Assembly (NCBI GenBank): GCA_029856145.1
Contig: JAHQWK010000001.1
Coordinates: 248,001 to 312,000, forward strand
Reading direction: 5' to 3'
DNA from: Promethearchaeia archaeon
GTDB lineage: Archaea > Asgardarchaeota > Lokiarchaeia > Sigyniarchaeales > SOKP01
DNA length: 64,000 bases
The translations under genes were made by a program, and so were the position numbers. Below are positions 19,201-27,561 of this stretch, piece by piece. The notes beneath the pieces were generated by a model, which was not told the origin of the DNA, searched no databases, and was given only the letters and a program-made list of their open reading frames with translations. Each line of letters begins with the position of its first letter. The stretch's first letter is position 1.

Positions 19201-22200
19201 GATATTCGGTGAATATAAAATATAAGAATATAATAAAAACTGTAGAAAATGTAGAAATTAAAACACCTGTTGGTGCTTGAAATAGAATGGAGGTTAGAGA
19301 AGTAATTGATAAGGATGCTCCAACTGCCACTGTTAAATATGGAATTATTTTATTAATGGATATTCTCATTTTATAACGATTAAATATGAAAAAAGAGCAT
19401 CCAAAAACAGTTAGAGCTAATGAAAAAGCAAAAATTATAAAACCCGGAAATAAATTGAATGTATTGAAGGTCAACCATGAAAAATTGATGATTAAAATCC
19501 AAGAAAGGCATAAATCGATTACTCTTTTAGGTAATTTTAAGTATTTTGAGGAAAAGAGAGTGAATCCAAATACGAGTAGACTAATATTTAATGAAAATAT
19601 TGGGTGTTGTATTATCGAATAAAGAATAAAATAGAGAGTTAAGAAAATACCTAATAAAGTTATGATATATGCGCTTATTAAAACAATACCTATAGATCTA
19701 ATATTCGGGAAAAACGAGTACACAATTAAAAATAATCCAATAACTAAGATATCAATGGAAATCGTAATTTCTAATGAGAGACCAATTGAAATCAAATAAA
19801 ACAACAAAAATGATGCATTAATAATTGTTAAAGGAAATACCCAAAAAATCGAAATAACTTTCCAGAATTTAAATATTGCTAACAATGGCATCACTAAAGT
19901 CACTGAAAACATAATAAAAAATAAATTTCTCAAAAGAAAATCCGTTACAAATAAATTCTGACTAAACCAATAAAGTAAAAATAGACTTTCCCCCCATACA
20001 ATAAATATAATTAGAGAAAAATATTTCTTGATTTTACTATACACCACTGGTAGGAAAAATAAAGAGCAAATTATTATAGATAAAATAAATGAACCACTAG
20101 CATCAAATATTCCAAAACTCAATGAACTTGTAAAAACATCAATCCCAGTTAGACTTTGATAGATTATAAACCAATTTGCAATGGGTAAAATGTTCCAAAT
20201 ATACCATCCTGATTTCCAAATCGCCCATGATATTCTCCATTGATAAATTCCAATAGATAAATAAAATAGAAAGACTCCAAAGTTAATTGCAACTATTAAA
20301 GGGACTAAAGACCATAAAGGCATAGACAACGCAGCAATTATAAGAAAATATAAAAAGGTTGGAAAAGAAAAAACTATTGATATCAATACTACATAGAACG
20401 ATTTCTTCCTAAATCTTGCTGGCGCATCATTATACAAAAGAACAAATGCAAAACCTGTCATACTCAAAGTTAATGTGAAAGTCAAAATAGGATTGTATTC
20501 TCTAAAAATTGGGTGAGAAAAGAGCCAAGAATATGATAAAAAGCTTATGAAATCAAAAACAAATAGAATTACGCAAGGATTTATAAACCATTTATATCTC
20601 TCATCTTTTTTACGATAAAAAGAGATTCCCAAAAATAATAGAAGTATGAAAAGAGAAATTGTTATGTTATAAATAAGTAAAATTTTCGTAAATAGGCTGA
20701 GAAAGAAAAAAGACAAGATAGAAATGAGAGAATATAATGTAAATTTTTCTAAGGTGTTATTTTTTTTAATATTTAGCAAAATCGAGAAAAATAAAACACC
20801 ACCCATAGATAAGAGGTAAATTATAGTAAAAATACCTATTAAAGCTATATCAAATCCAGTTATAATTCCATAAAAATTTAAAATAACTAGGATTTCGACG
20901 AAGGTAACATAGCTCAATAAGAAATAGGATAAAAATCGAAAAAGGGGAAATATACTCCTTTGAGAAAGAATAAGTGACCATATTATTATAATAAGAAACA
21001 GTGATAAAATAGAGCTGAAATAAAGAAGACTTATAGATAATATGAAAGATAAACAGTAAAATCCAAATAATTTCAAAACAGCATCTTTTTCAACTATTTT
21101 ATTAAACCTTATAGAATAATAGAAGAAAATTAAAATTAGGTTAATTATTAGAGTTCCTACATGAAACGAAGGATTCTGATAGAATATAGGGATTTGAGTT
21201 GTCAAACTTAAAAGAATTTCAAGATATAAACTTGATAATGATGTTGTAAATACTATTACAGTGATTCTTTTTATTATAAATTGATTTTTAGAGGATATAT
21301 ATTTCAAATTCTTTAAAATATATAGACTTAGAGGAGTTAAAAAGGCAAACGTTAAAGAAAATAAAGTAATTTTGTTTAAAATAAAGAATTGATACACAAA
21401 ATAATCAATTAGAGAAAATAACAAAATACAAATTATGATCTTAATGACTATCCATGCTGTTAACTCAATAATAGTCTTTACTTGAGTTAATTTCATTTCA
21501 TTTAAATTGTTACAGACAATAAGAAACACAAGAAAAATTATAAAAAAGAACCCTACTATTATTGAAATTTTAAATAATATCGGTAGTGTGTTAAGAAATG
21601 CAAAAAGATTAGTTGAGAGGCTTAAAAAAGTAAATATCGATGATATTGAGATAATTATTCCATAGATAAGTATATCCTGAAAATTGCTTAAATTTGGCAG
21701 TCTTGTAAAAATATTAGATGCTAGGCTTAGGGTGTATAAACTTAAGATAAAAAATACAAAAAAACAACAGCTTAATATTAAAAATGTAATGGGGGTCATC
21801 TCTATTGTAATGATAAAGATAGACGCAATGTAATATGATAATAGCAATGTAAAAGAAAACCAAGCGACTAATCCGGATGATTTGAAACTTTTGATGTAAT
21901 TATCTTTTAATTTAATTTTTATACTAATAATTTCAGAAATCTTCAAAAAACAAAATAATATAAATACGGTTATCGTAATTATAAGAATTAAATTTGGTAC
22001 TAATCCAATTCTTGCTAATTCTAAACCAATTACTGTCGGTATCGAAACAATTAAACAAGATAATGCAATAAAATTATATATTGTTAATTTTTTAATCCAT
22101 TCTAAGTTGAAATACTCTCTTTTATAAGAATAATAAAACAAGAAAAACCATGAAAAGAGTAATGCGATTAAAGGTAAGATTATCCCATAAAAAGTCCCAA

Positions 22201-25168
22201 ATAGCAATAAAAGTGGATAAAAGAAGACTGTTGTGACAGAAATACTAAATAAAGTAATTATCTGAAGCTGTTTCAAAAATAAGACAAAATTCTCTTTTAC
22301 TTTAAATTTGTTTGATACTCTTATGAGAATTGAAATAAATAGATAGAAAATATACACAGAAGAATTTAATATATTCAGTATAAAAAGATTTAAATCAAAG
22401 ATTAAACCTAAAGTGAGTAAATTTATACCATCTATTATTGGAATTGAAGTAAACAAACTTGTTAGAATCAAAATATTTGAAATTATAACTCTTTTTGTTG
22501 ATTCTAAATTGAAAATCTCTTTCTTGTAAGAATAAAAGAAAGGGATAAAGAGGAAGCTGGAAGTAAGAATTAATGGTAAAATTATGCAATATAAAGTATC
22601 AATTAATAAGAAAAGGAGATAATAGAAGACTGTTGTAAGGCTTATACAAATTGCTATTATTACTTGTGATTTCAATAAGAATTTAACTCGTTTTTCACCA
22701 CTATTGAATTTCATTGATGCGTAGTAATAAATAGCAAAAATTGTGAACATAATATACAAGGTAAAATTAATTACTGTCATTAATAAGAAAATTAAATCGA
22801 AATAAATGCCTAAATAGAATAATTCTAATCCTATAGTAGTTGGGATTAGTGATATTGTCACTGAAAATAATATACTATTTATTTTTATTGATTTAGATAT
22901 TAAAGTTGGGTATATCCTTTTCAATCTTAAATATAAAAGCGGAAAGAATAGAATTATACTTGAAACCATAAGAGGAATTATAAAAACATATAGGGTATCA
23001 AATGTAAGCATTAAAAAATAGTAAAACGCTATTAATACGCTATATAGTAAAACAAAAACGTTTATTTTGATAAAGAGGTCTTCAGAAAAGATCCCCTTTT
23101 TCGAAAATAGGTTAATTATCGCACAAACTACTGCTAATGATAAAAATATTGAATAGATTATGTTATCAAACAGTGAAAGAGCTTGAAAGACTGAATAAAA
23201 TAATGTAAAAAACAAATATAAAAGCTCAACTGTTATCAGGTAAGAATTGACTTTAATATATTTTTTAAACTTAAGTTCATTCACGCGTCCTAATTGTAGT
23301 CCAAATTTTAAGAGAAAATAATAAAAAACAGAAGCAATAAGGAAATCAAACGCTAAAATAAGAAAGTAAGTAGTAAGTAAAGAGATAATCAGTAGAGATA
23401 TAAATAAATCACTTAATAATATCCAGAGAGAAAAATAACTATGCTTTAATAAATATTCCTTCGGAAACACATGAAGACCATAATTTAAATAAAGAAAAAC
23501 TAGGAAAATAATAGGGAAGCAGATCAATGAGATACATATTACTTGTAAAAATGGAATAAGTTCGATTAAAAAATAAACTCGAAAAATAATGAAAGCAAAA
23601 ATTAATAGTTCGATTAAAAAGCTATTTACTAATACAACCCTTCTAAATAATCTGGGGCTCTTAGCATGAAAATATCTAATGCTTAATACATAATGTGAAA
23701 TTAACAATGTTACTAGAATAAATACTGAGTGTAATAGAATATTTGAAACTAAAATTACTATAGGGTCCGAGGTAAAAGTTGTGTATTCAAAAATAATTGC
23801 TGGAAAGAATGTATATAGAACTAAGGAAAAACTTGCCACAGCAAGTAAATTTTGGTATACGATAATATCTTCTTTAATAAAATATTTTAATTTAACAAAT
23901 ATTTGTAGAACAAAATACAGAGAAAGACAAAACACTAAGAAATTTAATAATATGGTCTCTATTAACAGGGGAATTATACAAAAAGAGATATAGATCAAAA
24001 TCGCAATTGAGTTTAACAGAACCACAAATTTATTATATATCTTAGAACATAGACCTGCCTTCTGTTCATAATGAAGAAGGATATAGATAAATGGAAGAAT
24101 AATTAAGATTAATAGAGGAATTCCAGTTAAAAAGGAATATAAAGATATTAATAAAATTAAAATACCAGATAAAAACGAATTGTATTTTTGGTACTTGATA
24201 TTTTCCAGGGAAGTATTTTCATTAGAATTTTCTATTTTTTCAGACTCATCATACAACTTAAGCTTTGAAGTATAATGAAAACTGACATAAAACATAGACT
24301 TAAAATAAAATAAGATAAAGATTAGGACTAAGAAAAGGTTGTTTAGTACTTCTAAGCTCAAAAAAGAAACACCCGAAAGAATGCGTGTAGCAATCACAAT
24401 AAAAGGCATTTGGATTAAGAGAATAAAAATTAAGCCTATTTGAGAAGCCACAAATCGCCGTTTAAATCTTGTTAAATCTTTTAGAATGGGTTTTTTCTCA
24501 TTAATAGAATCTCGAATATTATTAACCTGACTCTTTGTACTTGTTAAGGTGATAATATAAATAATTAGGTTTGTTATAAGAGCATAAAGCCAAGCAAAGT
24601 TAGTAGGTGCAGTAACGGTTAAGAAAATAATGTGAATAAAGTAATTAGAAACTATCAAGAAATTGTAAGGTTGTTTAATCATCAATTCCAAACTTTTTGC
24701 ATGTTTGAATTCTTCTTCTTTTAAGTTAAAAAAGTCAATCGGTTGGAAATAATAATAATAATAAATAACATTGTAGAGAATCGCATAACTAATCAGTGGA
24801 AGTAGAATAAATGAGTCGAATGGTGAAATAAATATAAAAATAGGAGTTGTAACAAAGGATACGATAGAAATCAGAAAAAGCACATGAATTCTAGCGGTAA
24901 GATTATTCTTTTTATTAAGAAAAAAGGGATTATCTCTGTATTTATCAAAAGCTTTATAAAAAAAAAGTAAAGCAAACATAAAGCCTACAACTGAGAAAGA
25001 TAATATAATGAATAATCCAATTCCAGCAAAATTAAAAATTGAAAAAATAGCAATCGCTACTATTAAAGGAGCAATAATTAAAAAAAATGAAAACCACCAA
25101 AATTTATGAAGTAATTCTGTGGCTTTCTTAATTCTCTCTTGTGAGTTATCACTATTTTTTGATTTCAT
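16208..25168 (-). CDS. Giant polytopic membrane protein, about 2986 residues
   Basis: A single uninterrupted frame of about 9 kb, most likely from ATG 25168 (an in-frame TTG lies 12 bases earlier). Nearly the whole product is hydrophobic: successive helices of about 20 residues alternate with short turns and with charged loops of 10-25 residues, so I estimate 75-90 membrane helices. The loops and helices recur in a two-helix unit of roughly 65-67 residues; three stronger copies of a double unit recur every 133 residues near positions 750, 881 and 1014. There is no signal peptide, soluble domain, ATPase, glycosyltransferase or channel motif that I can recognise. Codon and amino-acid use fit a genuine membrane protein. 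Function unknown. Confidence 0.9.
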   Translation of the reverse strand: MKSKNSDNSQERIKKATELLHKFWWFSFFLIIAPLIVAIAIFSIFNFAGIGLFIILSFSVVGFMFALLFFYKAFDKYRDNPFFLNKKNNLTARIHVLFLISIVSFVTTPIFIFISPFDSFILLPLISYAILYNVIYYYYYFQPIDFFNLKEEEFKHAKSLELMIKQPYNFLIVSNYFIHIIFLTVTAPTNFAWLYALITNLIIYIITLTSTKSQVNNIRDSINEKKPILKDLTRFKRRFVASQIGLIFILLIQMPFIVIATRILSGVSFLSLEVLNNLFLVLIFILFYFKSMFYVSFHYTSKLKLYDESEKIENSNENTSLENIKYQKYNSFLSGILILLISLYSFLTGIPLLILIILPFIYILLHYEQKAGLCSKIYNKFVVLLNSIAILIYISFCIIPLLIETILLNFLVFCLSLYFVLQIFVKLKYFIKEDIIVYQNLLAVASFSLVLYTFFPAIIFEYTTFTSDPIVILVSNILLHSVFILVTLLISHYVLSIRYFHAKSPRLFRRVVLVNSFLIELLIFAFIIFRVYFLIELIPFLQVICISLICFPIIFLVFLYLNYGLHVFPKEYLLKHSYFSLWILLSDLFISLLIISLLTTYFLILAFDFLIASVFYYFLLKFGLQLGRVNELKFKKYIKVNSYLITVELLYLFFTLFYSVFQALSLFDNIIYSIFLSLAVVCAIINLFSKKGIFSEDLFIKINVFVLLYSVLIAFYYFLMLTFDTLYVFIIPLMVSSIILFFPLLYLRLKRIYPTLISKSIKINSILFSVTISLIPTTIGLELFYLGIYFDLIFLLMTVINFTLYIMFTIFAIYYYASMKFNSGEKRVKFLLKSQVIIAICISLTTVFYYLLFLLIDTLYCIILPLILTSSFLFIPFFYSYKKEIFNLESTKRVIISNILILTSLFTSIPIIDGINLLTLGLIFDLNLFILNILNSSVYIFYLFISILIRVSNKFKVKENFVLFLKQLQIITLFSISVTTVFFYPLLLLFGTFYGIILPLIALLFSWFFLFYYSYKREYFNLEWIKKLTIYNFIALSCLIVSIPTVIGLELARIGLVPNLILIITITVFILFCFLKISEIISIKIKLKDNYIKSFKSSGLVAWFSFTLLLSYYIASIFIITIEMTPITFLILSCCFFVFFILSLYTLSLASNIFTRLPNLSNFQDILIYGIIISISSIFTFLSLSTNLFAFLNTLPILFKISIIVGFFFIIFLVFLIVCNNLNEMKLTQVKTIIELTAWIVIKIIICILLFSLIDYFVYQFFILNKITLFSLTFAFLTPLSLYILKNLKYISSKNQFIIKRITVIVFTTSLSSLYLEILLSLTTQIPIFYQNPSFHVGTLIINLILIFFYYSIRFNKIVEKDAVLKLFGFYCLSFILSISLLYFSSILSLFLIIIIWSLILSQRSIFPLFRFLSYFLLSYVTFVEILVILNFYGIITGFDIALIGIFTIIYLLSMGGVLFFSILLNIKKNNTLEKFTLYSLISILSFFFLSLFTKILLIYNITISLFILLLFLGISFYRKKDERYKWFINPCVILFVFDFISFLSYSWLFSHPIFREYNPILTFTLTLSMTGFAFVLLYNDAPARFRKKSFYVVLISIVFSFPTFLYFLIIAALSMPLWSLVPLIVAINFGVFLFYLSIGIYQWRISWAIWKSGWYIWNILPIANWFIIYQSLTGIDVFTSSLSFGIFDASGSFILSIIICSLFFLPVVYSKIKKYFSLIIFIVWGESLFLLYWFSQNLFVTDFLLRNLFFIMFSVTLVMPLLAIFKFWKVISIFWVFPLTIINASFLLFYLISIGLSLEITISIDILVIGLFLIVYSFFPNIRSIGIVLISAYIITLLGIFLTLYFILYSIIQHPIFSLNISLLVFGFTLFSSKYLKLPKRVIDLCLSWILIINFSWLTFNTFNLFPGFIIFAFSLALTVFGCSFFIFNRYKMRISINKIIPYLTVAVGASLSITSLTSILFQAPTGVLISTFSTVFIIFLYFIFTEYRYILWFAIPIPIISPILEWLLTLDIIYPNWIFAFLTWPMLYLITFQILINIFKSSVKDDTAEIKNSMFKLYQDKNQLKWLNFACFLINSVCISLFLAIILPNLFMQILFTDILLIYQICDFLIIWPFLFLICMKYVKKSELDLKIKDLLRYFNILSCILYLFIPIALGINIFLYFVFINANLVISTYLVLLAISAVVFIEVAFIDQNIFNFLITSTRNKFILWSWFIFCNTLSLFIFLFHLNIFLLVLMFSVLNLISLHFLSHMDISKETISKLRLLLIYNSFIWSSFFLASLISDGLILIFDQLRGFGYFLLLFQNSSLLLYVLSLIFVKIEKNIKNRIEFILFIVFQGLLAINLIYIFILFGFLNFISINSMIFIEICLSFVSIKYFNTIIAQQKYPNFLLKMHSLMVLILYFEISILIYGLVNTFIGIFESIMVALSILFVLTLLDIYSIKKVKKSYASLVHTISYFILSLNLFLFLHNLVFQYPFLFSLEIFIFLLMQFYTNYSFFKALKLFFPDKKDVYNKAQTYIHRLLGMGFYATLCFSIIQPLTLQGFNVQLILLILSLVIHVLMIIDSFLFKFLGKITDYIKSISWILIMIFTSTYLIWIYSTYFIAFFFTVIPFIIIILILEFAYLFKLLAFWKIVDTYKKKIKSGLIIISYLNFITWPLYFSSLDQFANLNLVLASFIIMFLITLLDKMLNEKLRKSLRSSSFLIIGALLSIDSFLILGGIPNFDLILNLSSSSLIFVIFLAIHLKPFKKHSSFASIAFLFWLVIFILLFLIVYRVSFVGLGITVLSFGILLYPFIFLLEELKRFINNFIDFLSKFFRSLKLAIKNMFIKIYHFIKIYYKSLWIVFSIFIAALIGISLSPAMFNYLDWTYSILLIFPIFGILYSLIPSKKSDDVNVMFRRRMYRLIISWGSIITLLFTVITPVWYVFTIWISIWIIGVILLPYIRFKERSENISIKWRFYTLIILIIVLIVLGIIVAIQIIINFVL
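22080..22960 (-). repeat. Clear internal protein repeats in the giant membrane protein
   Basis: Three segments spaced about 400 bases apart encode related stretches: FFPLLYLRLKRIYPTLISKS, FIPFFYSYKKEIFNLESTKR and FLFYYSYKREYFNLEWIKK. Each is preceded by a helix pair of the kind TVFYYLLFLLIDTLYCIILP and followed by IPTTIGLELFYLGIYFDL-like helices. The nucleotide sequence has diverged, so the duplication is old. Weaker half-length copies occur through much of the protein. Confidence 0.7.
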
Positions 25169-25392
25169 CGCCCAACACAATTTTAATTGTATCTTGAGAT
25201 TAATGAAAATGTTAGTTTATAAATGTATCAGAATTATATTTACTAGTTTGTTAAGAATACTTAAAAGCTTTTATCAAATTTGAACATTTTCTTCAAAAAA
25301 ATTTCGGAAAAGAGCAAAACTAAGACGTTTTTTGACAATTTTGATAATCCTATAAAACTTTTAAATTGGCTAAATCGGTGAAAATCCATTGA

Positions 25393-26715
25393 TTATTTGA
25401 AGTTCGGTAAAAAGCTTTTTTGAGCTTCAATCATGTCGTTAAATATGTTTTCTGCCATTTCAAAATTTCCCACATTCGGATCGATTGCTAAACTTGCAAT
25501 TGCAATTTCTTTTGATTCTTTTAGAACTGCCTCAACACACAAATCTTGTACTGACGCTTCAATACGGAGTAATGCGGCAATATTCCTGGGTAAAGCTCCT
25601 ACTTTTACACCTTGAACCCCATTTCTATTAACCGTTGCGGAGCATTCTAAAACTAAATCTTGTGGTAAATTATCAACTATATTATCATTAGGAATATTCA
25701 CTGCTGTCTCATATGAGTTCTTATCATTAATTATCGCTTCGATTATTGGAACTCCCCTTTCTCCTGAGGGTACATTATATAAAATTCCTTTTTTAGGAAA
25801 TTTTCCTCTCTTAAGCCTTTTGTGATAATTCAGATACCTCTTATAATAAAATTCACCTTCCTTTTCAATAAAGTCTAACCAATCTAACATATCTTGAGTT
25901 TCGGTGAATTCTTCTCCAAATTGGAGATATTCTCCTAGGTGATTATCACCTACGTATGGAAAATGCCCAAATCTTTTATATAATTCAAAGGTAAGCTTTG
26001 AAAATTCGAATCTATCCACATGTTCTTTAAAATAATTCATTGATTTTTTGTTAAACTCAGGCATCATGTCTGTACCTGATTTTAAATTTTCAAGACCAAT
26101 CAAGAATGCAAAGTGATTTAGACCTTGTACCTGTATTTTTATTTCATTTCTAGGTTTATTGAATAATTTAGGTAAATGCCTTACCATAAATCTTATTTGA
26201 TGGCATAAACCAACAAATTTTAATCTTTTTACGCTTCTTTTAATTGCTAGGCATACCCGCGACATTGGATTAGAGAAGTTAATGAAAAACGCATTAGGAC
26301 AAATTTTTTCGGCATCTTTAACAATCTCAACAATTGGAGGAATTATTCTCCAAGCATGAAATGTGCCACCTGGCCCTCCACACTCACCTAAGATTTGTGT
26401 AGAACCATGTCTTCTTGGTATTTCATAATCTTGACGCCATAGTTCCATACGATCTCCAACTTCGATTGAATTAACTATGAAATCAGCATCTTTAAGTGCT
26501 TTAATTCTGTCAATTGTCCGTTCAAGAACGAACTTGTTATTGTGTATTTCATTTTCAATCATTAAAAGTTCGTAAATCATCTCTAACTTATCTTTATCAA
26601 TATCATGAAGTGCTATTGTTGAACCTTCCAATACATCACTTAAATAAATATCATTAAACATAGGAGGCCCAAATGATGTTGAACCTGCTCCAATCAACAC
26701 TATCTTTTTATTCAT
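25393..26715 (-). CDS. Glycoside hydrolase family 4 (alpha-galactosidase/glucosidase type)
   Basis: The 440-residue enzyme (ATG 26715 preferred over TTG 26724) belongs to GH4, whose members cleave glycosides by an NAD+- and divalent-metal-dependent redox mechanism. Visible are the Rossmann motif IGAGSTSFGP at the N-terminus, FINFSNPMSR near residue 144, the metal-binding Cys and His in GLCHQI near 170 and GLNHFAFL near 198, and GDNHLGEYLQFGEE near 253. All key ligands are present and the length is typical. Whether the substrate is an alpha-galactoside, alpha-glucoside or glucuronide cannot be decided. An MFS carrier lies about 850 bases upstream on the same strand, with unrelated short elements between. 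Confidence 0.9.
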   Translation of the reverse strand: MNKKIVLIGAGSTSFGPPMFNDIYLSDVLEGSTIALHDIDKDKLEMIYELLMIENEIHNNKFVLERTIDRIKALKDADFIVNSIEVGDRMELWRQDYEIPRRHGSTQILGECGGPGGTFHAWRIIPPIVEIVKDAEKICPNAFFINFSNPMSRVCLAIKRSVKRLKFVGLCHQIRFMVRHLPKLFNKPRNEIKIQVQGLNHFAFLIGLENLKSGTDMMPEFNKKSMNYFKEHVDRFEFSKLTFELYKRFGHFPYVGDNHLGEYLQFGEEFTETQDMLDWLDFIEKEGEFYYKRYLNYHKRLKRGKFPKKGILYNVPSGERGVPIIEAIINDKNSYETAVNIPNDNIVDNLPQDLVLECSATVNRNGVQGVKVGALPRNIAALLRIEASVQDLCVEAVLKESKEIAIASLAIDPNVGNFEMAENIFNDMIEAQKSFLPNFK

Positions 26716-26917
26716 ATAGATCAAGCCTAGTTATTAGCAAATTATCTAATATTATGCTAAAAGTATAATCGGCTTAATAGGTTTTTATAGATTTCATCCA
26801 AGTTTTCAATATACTTACTTGTCAAATTACACGTCTTAATAATCTGACAAATGGGAAAGGAATGGGAAAATTTATAAGGTGATTCTATCTTATTTTATAT
26901 AATGAGTTTTTCACAGT

Positions 26918-26984
26918 ATAATACTACAGATTATTGGTGTGGCTTACATTTCTATGTAAAGCCAGTATTTATCAGTAGTATTAT
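26918..26984 (+). ncRNA. Long imperfect hairpin, candidate structured RNA or leader
   Basis: A 10-bp outer stem pairs 26918-26927 (ATAATACTAC) with 26975-26984. After a mismatch a GAT/ATC step follows, then an internal loop, then TGGC/GCCA and TTACAT/ATGTAA closing on a four-base loop TTCT. A strong TATA-like tttatata lies at about 26893-26900, at the right distance for transcription to start at the hairpin base. The small gene at 27143 lies downstream, so this could be its leader, a separate small RNA, or the remnant of a mobile element. The rest of 26725-27142 holds nothing recognisable. Confidence 0.45.
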
Positions 26985-27142
26985 TAAGAGAGAATAGATC
27001 AAACCTCTTAACCTTTTTCCTATAATATTTACTGATTTGTTCTCTTTTATCATTACATCTCAATGAAAATTATTCGAAATAGGTTAATATTAGATTTATT
27101 TCCCCCAATGAAGGACTCAATTAAAATTAGAGGTGAAAAAAA

Positions 27143-27328
27143 CTGAAAGAAGAATCAGATAAAATAGATCTGATATTAGATTATTATCAAGATTGGGACT
27201 CTTATAAAAGTCCAGTTATGATGTCATTAAATGCCCCAAATGAATTTTCTGAAAGTCTTGAGGCTGAGGATGATAAAAGGCTGAAAGCTTTGAGACAGAA
27301 GATGAGAAAAAGACTGGGATTAAAGTAA
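27143..27328 (+). CDS. Small hypothetical protein with unusual start
   Basis: A 61-residue frame ends in TAA at 27326. No ATG, GTG or TTG opens it near the 5' end. A perfect Shine-Dalgarno GAGGTGA at 27130-27136 sits six bases before CTG 27143, so CTG initiation is plausible. Alternatively one extra A in the seven-A run at 27136-27142 shifts the frame from GTG 27133; without it the protein would read MKKLKEESDKIDL. The protein is acidic in the middle (SESLEAEDDKRL) and basic at the end (RQKMRKRLGLK). It follows the hairpin at 26918-26984. Function unknown. Confidence 0.5.
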   Translation: MKEESDKIDLILDYYQDWDSYKSPVMMSLNAPNEFSESLEAEDDKRLKALRQKMRKRLGLK

Positions 27329-27370
27329 TAAAAAGGTTGAATAATGTCTAAACTTTTTTTTTAATTTATT

Positions 27371-27460
27371 TTAATTTAATAATGGTTTTATTCTTTTTAT
27401 TGCTTCAGTTAACCTTTCTTCTGGTTGTGTTAAAGCAAATCTTACAAAACCTTCTCCTAT
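27371..27460 (-). pseudogene. C-terminal relic of a class I aminotransferase
   Basis: The minus strand encodes 29 residues, IGEGFVRFALTQPEERLTEA and nine more, ending in TAA at 27373-27371. This is the typical C-terminal end of a PLP-dependent class I/II aminotransferase, including the conserved Arg that binds the substrate carboxylate. In-frame stops lie just upstream and no other part of such an enzyme is found nearby, so this is a deletion remnant with no function of its own. Confidence 0.7.
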
Positions 27461-27561
27461 GTGAAATTAATCATTATAAAATGATAAAAATTTTTCGAAA
27501 AGAGGGATTAAAATAATTAAAAAAGTAAAATTAATTAAAAAAAGAATTAATTAAGAGTCTC

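Noticed and set aside
18165..19622. Plus-strand frames of 66-78 codons opposite the giant membrane gene
   Set aside because: They are antisense shadows of a long coding frame, Lys/Asn-rich as expected from complemented hydrophobic codons.
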